From: Liolophura sinensis
Taxonomy: Eukaryota > Mollusca > Polyplacophora > Chitonida > Chitonidae
Reading direction: 5' to 3'
Assembly (NCBI RefSeq): GCF_032854445.1
Contig: NC_088297.1
Span: 25,305,127-25,369,126, forward strand
Length of the DNA stretch: 64,000 nucleotides
Every line of letters starts with the position of its first letter. The first letter of the stretch is position 1. Made by a program: the position numbers and the translations under genes. Positions 62,601 through 64,000 of this stretch are shown here, piece after piece. The notes under the pieces are model-generated. The model was given only the letters and a program-made list of their open reading frames with translations. It ran no database searches and was not told the DNA's origin.

Positions 62601-63524
62601 ACATTGCTGTCAGCCTTTGACCAGTGAGGTCACAAACTCACATTGGATTGGTTCTTACTTTAACCAGTTTTGTCAGGTGTGGGACAGTGATGTACAGTAT
62701 TTTTGGCACAGCTTTACTTGTTGCATTGACCCTGGTCTAACATTGAAGGATTCTTGAGTACAGCTTCACTCGTTCACTGGACCCTGGTCAAACATTGAAA
62801 GGTTCCTGGCACACCCTGGTCTAACATTGAAAGATTCTTGAGTACAGCTTCATTCATTCACTGGACCTTGGTCAAACATTGAAAGGTTCCTGGCACAGAT
62901 TCACTCGTTAACTTGACCCTGGTCTAACATTGAAAGATTCTTGAGTACAGTGTTAAATACCAGTAAAATAAATGAACATACTGTAAATCTTCAACCTTTT
63001 CAACCACTACAGCTCTTTTTTTATTGGAATTCATGTGTACAATCATTACAACAGTGATGCTAAAAAGTATTTGTTCATGTCAGTTAGGATGTAAGCTTCA
63101 TAAAACTGTGCAGATTATTTCTCTACACCCCGTCGCTCTATCAGAATGTTTCAAAATATTGGCTGCATAGACGGTTGAAAAGGTTGAAGAGTTAGGGTAC
63201 ATCTATTACTGTATTTGTGTGTTGTGTTTCAGGGTGTATTTAGGTAAGCAGATAGAGACAGCCCAGGGGAATACCACCAGTGGCATGTCATCTGCCTACA
63301 TGTATTATTGTATCTGTGTGCTTTTGTCTGTGTTTCAGGGAGTATTTAGGTAAGCAGATAGACAGCCCAGGAGAATACCACCAGTGGCATGTCATGTATC
63401 ATGTCTGCCTACATGTATTACTGTATCTGTGTGCTTTTGTCTGTGTTTCAGGGAGTATTTAGGTAAGCAGATAGAGACAGCCCAGGAGAATACCACCAGT
63501 GGCATGTCAGCTGCCAAGGCTTGA
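35604..63524 (+). CDS. ATP6V1H: V-type H+-ATPase subunit H (whole gene, 14 exons)
   Basis: The spliced reading is join(35604-35661, 36510-36591, 38697-38796, 43688-43777, 44383-44496, 45608-45712, 54411-54508, 56455-56565, 58107-58191, 59234-59412, 60880-61005, 61541-61642, 62203-62316, 63452-63524). It gives 1437 nt, 478 aa, against 483 aa in human. Matching blocks include [82 protein letters not shown] and [16 protein letters not shown]. Subunit H is a HEAT/armadillo-type protein of the cytosolic V1 sector that couples V1 to V0 and silences free V1. Most introns carry minisatellites, many built from the exon edges. Confidence 0.96.
35833..35840. promoter_or_regulatory. CLEAR-like E-box in ATP6V1H intron 1
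   Basis: GTCACGTG matches 8 of 10 bases of the CLEAR consensus GTCACGTGAC, bound by TFEB/MITF-type factors that control lysosomal and V-ATPase genes in vertebrates. It lies 171 bp after the end of exon 1. Function here is inference. Confidence 0.4.
36285..36476 (+). mobile_element. 5'-truncated family-1 SINE just upstream of ATP6V1H exon 2
   Basis: The element begins at the B-box region (TGTGAGTTCAAGTCCAGC) and ends CACCAATCAAATAAATAAAT. ATTTAAGTATGCT flanks it at 36272-36284 and 36477-36489. The duplication ends 20 bp before exon 2. Confidence 0.93.
36510..36591 (+). CDS. ATP6V1H: ATP6V1H exon 2
   Basis: This exon encodes [20 protein letters not shown] and then VNWQSYLQ. The acceptor is GTGTTACAG and the donor TTACA|GTCAGT, phase 2. 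A 5'-truncated SINE ends about 33 bp upstream, and its target-site duplication ends 20 bp before the exon. Confidence 0.93.
36655..37480. mobile_element. Fold-back (long inverted repeat) element containing the assembly gap
   Basis: The left arm at about 36655-36845 (CAGATGAAAGAGC, TTTTGTATGGTGAATATTTG, TTTTGGTATTTA) is the imperfect inverse of the right arm at about 37300-37478 (ACCAAAAGGTGG, CACCCACCATACAAAATTTT, CACTCTTTCATCTG). Identity is roughly 70-75% by eye. The unresolved gap lies between the arms. It is in ATP6V1H intron 2. Confidence 0.7.
37089..37288. other. Assembly gap, 200 N
   Basis: A run of exactly 200 N. The same 16 bp, AAACAAAGACTAAATA, sits directly on both sides (37073-37088 and 37289-37304), so the two contig ends may overlap or lie in a repeat. 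True size unknown. Confidence 0.98.
37975..38200 (+). repeat. Decayed exon-edge array: ATP6V1H exon 3 acceptor
   Basis: About five degenerate units of 40-45 bp carry TTTGTATGTAGAGGTCAGAT or TGTTGAGGCCAGATATC. They resemble the exon 3 acceptor region TTTGTTTATAG|AGGTCAGAT. Two SINE insertions (38209-38440 and 38519-38669) now lie between the array and the exon. Divergence implies it is older than the donor-side array. Confidence 0.6.
38209..38440 (-). mobile_element. Family-1 SINE, inverted, in ATP6V1H intron 2
   Basis: TTGATTGGTGTTTTATGCTG, ACTCAAGAATATTTCACTTA, GGTGGGAGGAAACCGGGCAG and TGAGTTGGACTTGAACTTAT run from tail to B-box. A small extra segment GATCCTGCTTACTGCAAG lies near the head. 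Confidence 0.9.
38519..38669 (+). mobile_element. 5'-truncated family-1 SINE just upstream of ATP6V1H exon 3
   Basis: GAGGTCTGTCAGCAACCTGC to CACCAATGAAATAAATCAAT. AGATTCTCACCCAT before and AGATTCTTACCCAT after (38670-38683) look like a target-site duplication with one mismatch, ending 13 bp before exon 3. Confidence 0.85.
38697..38796 (+). CDS. ATP6V1H: ATP6V1H exon 3 (both edges tandemly copied)
   Basis: This exon encodes [17 protein letters not shown], then [14 protein letters not shown]. The acceptor is TTTATAG|AGG and the donor ATGCAG|GTATGA, ending in phase 0. The 3' part with the donor is repeated about 33 more times downstream. Decayed copies of the acceptor edge lie at 37975-38200. 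This copy is the only one joined to an acceptor in the right phase. Confidence 0.93.
38740..43520 (+). repeat. Exon-edge array: ATP6V1H exon 3 donor, about 140 bp x 34
   Basis: Each unit has about 57 nt of exon 3 (from TTTGACCAAGTCAGTGCTGA to CACTCCATGCAG), the donor GTATGACATC and about 80 nt of intron. The exon itself is unit 1. Spaced units alternate CCCCCTC and CCCCATC variants, hinting at two-unit higher-order copying. Most copies keep a consensus donor; some read ATGTAG|GTATGA. Confidence 0.95.
43688..43777 (+). CDS. ATP6V1H: ATP6V1H exon 4 (GC donor)
   Basis: This exon encodes 30 residues, [20 protein letters not shown] then [10 protein letters not shown]. The acceptor is TTTTCAG. The donor is CAG|GCAAGT, a GC-AG intron with otherwise ideal consensus, as is usual for GC introns. 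The phase stays 0. Confidence 0.94.
43840..44180. repeat. Minisatellite, about 24 bp x 13 (GTGTCACATGTGGATGAAAA)
   Basis: Imperfect copies of CCTGTGTGTCACATGTGGAT plus GAAAA, just after ATP6V1H exon 4. No exon sequence is included. Confidence 0.92.
44383..44496 (+). CDS. ATP6V1H: ATP6V1H exon 5 (donor edge copied)
   Basis: This exon encodes 38 residues from [20 protein letters not shown] to [11 protein letters not shown]. The acceptor is TTTAACAG and the donor CAG|GTAATG. The final exon bases plus GTAAT are repeated eight more times in 23-bp units just downstream. Confidence 0.94.
44474..44690 (+). repeat. Exon-edge array: ATP6V1H exon 5 donor, 23 bp x 9
   Basis: The unit GGCTTCATTGTAAATCAG plus GTAAT spans the last 18 nt of exon 5 and its donor. 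Nine copies follow one another, starting with the real exon end. Nearly every copy keeps CAG|GTAA. Confidence 0.9.
44882..45098. mobile_element. MITE-like element in ATP6V1H intron 5, inverted copy
   Basis: TTGGCCAATTTCAGGGCTTT, CAGTCCATGCAAAATAATG and GCAAAATATCTGAAGAATTA match the family; the left end is decayed. Confidence 0.68.
45251..45517 (+). mobile_element. Family-1 SINE, near full length, diverged
   Basis: GGCGACGCTGTGGCCTATTG, B-box-like GTCCAAGTTCAG, TTCCTCCCACCATAATATTG and the tail CATCAATTAAGTAAATAAAT. It lies in the intron before exon 6. Confidence 0.87.
45608..45712 (+). CDS. ATP6V1H: ATP6V1H exon 6
   Basis: This exon encodes [16 protein letters not shown] to [12 protein letters not shown], phase 0 at both ends. 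The acceptor is TTTTGTAG and the donor CCG|GTAAGC. The block corresponds to the ARIIAKLAAWG segment of vertebrate subunit H. Confidence 0.94.
46126..46200 (+). mobile_element. Family-1 SINE, 3' fragment
   Basis: GTGAAATATTTTTGAGTTCA, GTAAAACACCAGTCAAGTAA: tail only. Confidence 0.75.
46270..54446 (+). repeat. Exon-edge array: ATP6V1H exon 7 acceptor, 67 bp x about 120
   Basis: Each unit carries TTTGTC(T/A)TTGTGCAG|AAT, then exon 7 sequence GAGTACCTGCAGACTGCGGC and CAGGTGT, followed by about 30 bp of intron with CTATGATACTCGTCC. Units are strongly alike, with the least like ones at the 5' end (46270-46400). In exon phase each decoy meets a TGA after TGT CTA. Longer blocks recur, for example 49602-49862 against 51756-52016. 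Confidence 0.95.
54411..54508 (+). CDS. ATP6V1H: ATP6V1H exon 7 (acceptor edge copied about 120 times upstream)
   Basis: This exon encodes [20 protein letters not shown], then [12 protein letters not shown]. The acceptor is CTTTGTGCAG|AAT and the donor GCAC|GTGAGT, phase 2. The first 34-36 nt and the acceptor belong to a 67-bp unit repeated upstream from 46340. Only the last copy continues into TTACAGATGATGCTG and so keeps the reading frame. Confidence 0.94.
54529..54677 (+). mobile_element. 5'-truncated family-1 SINE after ATP6V1H exon 7
   Basis: GGAGGTCTGGCAGCAACCTG to AAAACATCAATCAAATAAAT, starting about 20 bp after the exon 7 donor. Confidence 0.88.
54870..55755. repeat. Nested minisatellite (TTTGGAGAAGGTGGTTAGTT)
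   Basis: The first half has longer units of about 80 bp with GTCAATCTACAGTAGTGCGC and TCTTGTTGGTTTGGAGAAGG. The second half is mostly a 34-37 bp derivative, TTTGGAGAAGGTGGTTAGTT, CTTTGTGGATGTCA. It lies after ATP6V1H exon 7. Confidence 0.93.
55940..56312. repeat. Minisatellite, about 18-20 bp (GATGTGTACAGACTGATG)
   Basis: About 20 imperfect units of TGATGTGTACAGAGTGATG or with GACTGATGGCTACAG, in the intron before exon 8. Confidence 0.9.
56455..56565 (+). CDS. ATP6V1H: ATP6V1H exon 8
   Basis: This exon encodes [36 protein letters not shown]. The acceptor is CTTACAG|G and the donor CCAA|GTAAGT, phase 2. Decayed copies of the final 40 nt plus donor lie at 56635-57090. Confidence 0.93.
56635..57090 (+). 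repeat. Decayed exon-edge array: ATP6V1H exon 8 donor, about 38 bp x 4, split by a SINE
   Basis: TTCAACCACAACACTGCCTG, CAAAATCACTAAATGGGTAA and three related pieces resemble the exon 8 end TTCAACGTCAACATTGTTGG, CAAAATGACCAA|GTAAG. The donors are lost (AATGGGTAA). A full SINE with target-site duplication (56789-57050) interrupts the last unit. Confidence 0.7.
56789..57050 (+). mobile_element. Full-length family-1 SINE in ATP6V1H intron 8
   Basis: GGGGGCCTCCATGGTTCAGT (A-box), TGTGAGGTCAAGTCC (B-box) and tail CACCAATCAAACC(A)nTAAATAAATG. AATATTGTTGGA flanks it at 56777-56788 and 57051-57062. It splits a decayed exon 8 edge unit. Confidence 0.93.
57062..57518. repeat. Minisatellite, 40 bp x 11 (ACCTGTAAAGATTGCTTCTG)
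   Basis: The unit continues CTGTATTTCCCATCAGCA. The copies are highly similar. Lies in the intron after exon 8. Confidence 0.94.
57519..58106 (+). other. Unique part of ATP6V1H intron 8
   Basis: No repeat or extra exon recognised. It ends in a strong T-rich tract before exon 9. Confidence 0.5.
58107..58191 (+). CDS. ATP6V1H: ATP6V1H exon 9
   Basis: This exon encodes [20 protein letters not shown] then RIILATFR, among the most conserved parts of the subunit. The acceptor is TATTTCAG|ATA and the donor AGG|GTAGGT. It ends in phase 0. Confidence 0.95.
58192..59172 (+). other. ATP6V1H intron 9
   Basis: Contains a SINE tail scrap with (GA)n. Around 58500-58620 there is a short internal repetition of TTCGCCCCTTC / TTCGCCTCTTTGCAT. 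No coding exon seen. Confidence 0.5.
58345..58422 (+). mobile_element. SINE tail fragment with (GA)n expansion
   Basis: CTGTCATAAAAGTGAAAAATTC, then TTGAGAGAGAGAG... and AAATAAATAAAT: a family-1 tail whose TTGAGTA part has expanded to about 11 GA. Confidence 0.6.
59173..59233 (+). repeat. Remnant duplicate of ATP6V1H exon 10 acceptor edge
   Basis: GACGTCCTACAGGAGATG at 59173-59190 repeats exon 10 bases 59262-59279. The flanks upstream of both (TCCTGTCC with CAGTCAATTAGTG; TCTTGTCC with AATCAGTGAATG) also align loosely. This suggests a tandem copy of the exon's 5' edge in which the acceptor and first exon bases were lost. Confidence 0.55.
59234..59412 (+). CDS. ATP6V1H: ATP6V1H exon 10 (both edges copied)
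   Basis: This exon encodes [32 protein letters not shown], then [17 protein letters not shown]. The acceptor is TCTTCACAG and the donor CTCAG|GTAAGT, phase 2. Its last bases and donor seed a 30-bp array downstream. A piece of its 5' half recurs upstream at 59173-59190. Confidence 0.94.
59384..59895 (+). repeat. Exon-edge array: ATP6V1H exon 10 donor, 30 bp x about 16
   Basis: The unit AGGTGTCAATACAAGATCTC plus AGGTAAGATC spans the last 22 nt of exon 10 and the donor. Many copies keep CTCAG|GTAAG. Because 30 is a multiple of 3, one frame stays open from 59473 to 60312, but this is not the exon frame: reading through exon 10 meets TAA at once. Confidence 0.92.
60340..60478 (+). mobile_element. 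5'-truncated family-1 SINE before ATP6V1H exon 11
   Basis: GGTCTGCCAGCAACCTGCGG to ACACCAATCAAATAAAG. A 15-bp duplication, TTAAAGTCAATATTG, lies at 60325-60339 and 60479-60493. Confidence 0.93.
60880..61005 (+). CDS. ATP6V1H: ATP6V1H exon 11
   Basis: This exon encodes [20 protein letters not shown], then [18 protein letters not shown], a hallmark block of subunit H. The acceptor is TTGTGACAG and the donor CTCAA|GTAAGT, phase 2. Confidence 0.96.
61541..61642 (+). CDS. ATP6V1H: ATP6V1H exon 12 (donor edge copied)
   Basis: This exon encodes [20 protein letters not shown], then [13 protein letters not shown]. The acceptor is GTCTGCAG and the donor GAAAAA|GTAAGT, phase 2. The final exon bases (TACTACCCCAGGGG) with donor recur downstream to about 62015. 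Confidence 0.95.
61622..62015 (+). repeat. Exon-edge array: ATP6V1H exon 12 donor, about 50 bp x 7
   Basis: The unit CTACTACCCCAGGGGAAAAA, then GTAAGTCTCTCATGTCTTATG, is the last 20 nt of exon 12, the donor and about 25 nt of intron. Copies are diverged and of uneven length. The head of a SINE (61783-61871) is inserted in the middle. Confidence 0.85.
61783..61871 (+). mobile_element. SINE head only, inside exon 12 edge array
   Basis: CCTCCATGGCTCAGTTCGTT (A-box) to GTCGCTATGAGTTC (B-box start), then an abrupt return to array sequence CTACTACCCC. The 3' half is missing. Confidence 0.82.
62203..62316 (+). CDS. ATP6V1H: ATP6V1H exon 13
   Basis: This exon encodes [20 protein letters not shown], then [16 protein letters not shown] and a split Trp codon. 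The acceptor is GTTGACAG|T and the donor CTG|GTGAGT, phase 2. Confidence 0.95.
62552..62607 (-). mobile_element. Family-1 SINE, tail fragment
   Basis: TTTATTTATTTATTTGATTG, GTGTTTTATGCCATACTTAAG: inverted tail, truncated quickly. Confidence 0.75.
62745..62950. repeat. Short degenerate array (CCCTGGTCTAACATTGAAAG)
   Basis: About five units of 40-60 bp with CACTCGTTCACTGGACCCTG and GGTTCCTGGCACA or ATTCTTGAGTACAG. The ATTCTTGAGTACAG piece resembles the SINE tail core, so the array may derive from an inserted SINE end. Confidence 0.7.
62982..63197. mobile_element. MITE-like element before ATP6V1H exon 14, diverged
   Basis: CTGTAAATCTTCAACCTTTT at the left and AAAAGGTTGAAGAGTTAGGG at the right form inverted ends about 210 bp apart. 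The body differs from the other copies, so it may be a separate subfamily. Confidence 0.6.
63223..63441 (+). pseudogene. ATP6V1H: Two extra tandem copies of ATP6V1H exon 14
   Basis: Copy 1 (acceptor TTTCAG, exon from 63233) reads (W)[17 protein letters not shown] and then runs out of the family sequence to a stop inside copy 2. Copy 2 (exon from 63339) has lost 2 nt in the AGATAGAGACAG segment. It shifts frame after EYLGKQI and continues [15 protein letters not shown] to a stop near 63462. Both keep good acceptors in the correct phase and could be spliced to exon 13, giving variant C-termini. Confidence 0.8.
63452..63524 (+). CDS. ATP6V1H: ATP6V1H exon 14 (terminal, third of three tandem copies)
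   Basis: The acceptor is GTGTTTCAG|GG. The reading is (W)[17 protein letters not shown], then MSAAKA and TGA at 63522-63524. EYLGKQ matches the human C-terminus. Two upstream near-copies with their own acceptors lie at 63233 and 63339. A possible polyadenylation signal ATTAAA is at 63589-63594. Confidence 0.93.
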
Positions 63525-63726
63525 TTCCACCTTAGCACTGCCAGAAAATATGCTGGAATAGATATTAATGTTAGCTGTCAAGTCTGATATTAAAACAATA
63601 TCTAGGTATACTGTGTCTAAAAACACTTCTAGGATGTTACAGATGTTTATTAGGAAACAGTTTAAGAAAATATTTCAAAACGTCATAGGTATATACAATG
63701 TGACCATGGCGTCGCCAGATTGTGAC

Positions 63727-64000
63727 TACAGGTAAACAGGAATTATAGTCAGCTGCCAGAGATTCACGATGTGGATTTGTGTCAGCTGCCAGAGGTTCAC
63801 AATGTGGATTTGTGTCAGCTGCCAGAGATTCACGATGTGGATTTGTGTCAGCTGCCAGAGGTTCACAATGTGGATTTGTGTCAGCTGCCAGAGGTTCACG
63901 ATGTAGATTTGTGTCAGCTGCCAGAGGTTCACGATGTGGATTTGTGTCAGCTGCCAGAGGTTCACAATGTGGATTTGTGTCAGCTGCCAGAGGTTCACGA
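63727..64000. repeat. Minisatellite, 33 bp x 8, runs off the window end
   Basis: The unit is GTCAGCTGCCAGAGGTTCAC plus GATGTGGATTTGT. TGTCAGCTGCCA also occurs at the end of ATP6V1H exon 14, perhaps by chance. The minus frame is open (MNLWQLTQIHIV type), as expected for an 11-codon unit. Confidence 0.93.

Noticed and set aside
63339-63462. Copy 2 of exon 14 as the true last exon
   Set aside because: It has a 2-nt deletion that breaks the conserved C-terminus; copy 3 keeps it.

Overview
This is a eukaryotic genome window, almost certainly from a mollusc and most likely a bivalve. Genes have many introns with GT-AG borders, the DNA is AT-rich, and tRNA-headed SINEs of the kinds spread through molluscan genomes recur. 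No prokaryotic operons, rRNA genes or CRISPR arrays are visible. The species call is inference; the gene structures were read directly from the sequence.

Two housekeeping genes lie head to head around a promoter region of about 480 bp (35125-35603). On the minus strand, 35124 down to 8205, is an orthologue of SLC25A32, the mitochondrial folate/FAD carrier. It has six shared exons followed by one of two alternative last exons: a distal one (8325-8205, 315 aa product) and a proximal one (19691-19532, 328 aa product). On the plus strand, 35604-63524, is a complete 14-exon ATP6V1H, subunit H of the vacuolar H+-ATPase (478 aa). Every junction was checked for reading phase. One ATP6V1H intron begins with GC.

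By hand estimate about 30 kb of the 64 kb is tandem repeat, in more than 30 separate minisatellite arrays. The most unusual feature is that many arrays are made from exon-intron borders: the repeat unit carries the end of a coding exon, the splice site and adjoining intron, copied 2 to about 120 times. This affects SLC25A32 exons 5 (both edges) and 6, and ATP6V1H exons 3 (both edges), 5, 7, 8, 10 (both edges), 12 and 14. Exon 7 is preceded by about 120 copies of its own 3' splice site over 8 kb, and exon 3 is followed by about 34 copies of its own 5' splice site over 4.8 kb. SINEs sit inside or between units of several arrays, which gives relative ages.

Layout: 1-8.2 kb, SINEs and five minisatellites downstream of SLC25A32; 8.2-35.1 kb, SLC25A32 with repeat-filled introns; 35.1-35.6 kb, shared promoter; 35.6-63.5 kb, ATP6V1H, including a 200-N gap inside a fold-back structure (36.66-37.48 kb) and the large exon-edge arrays; 63.7-64 kb, a 33-bp array running off the window end. 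Long open frames inside the arrays arise because the repeat units lack stops, and they are not called as genes.
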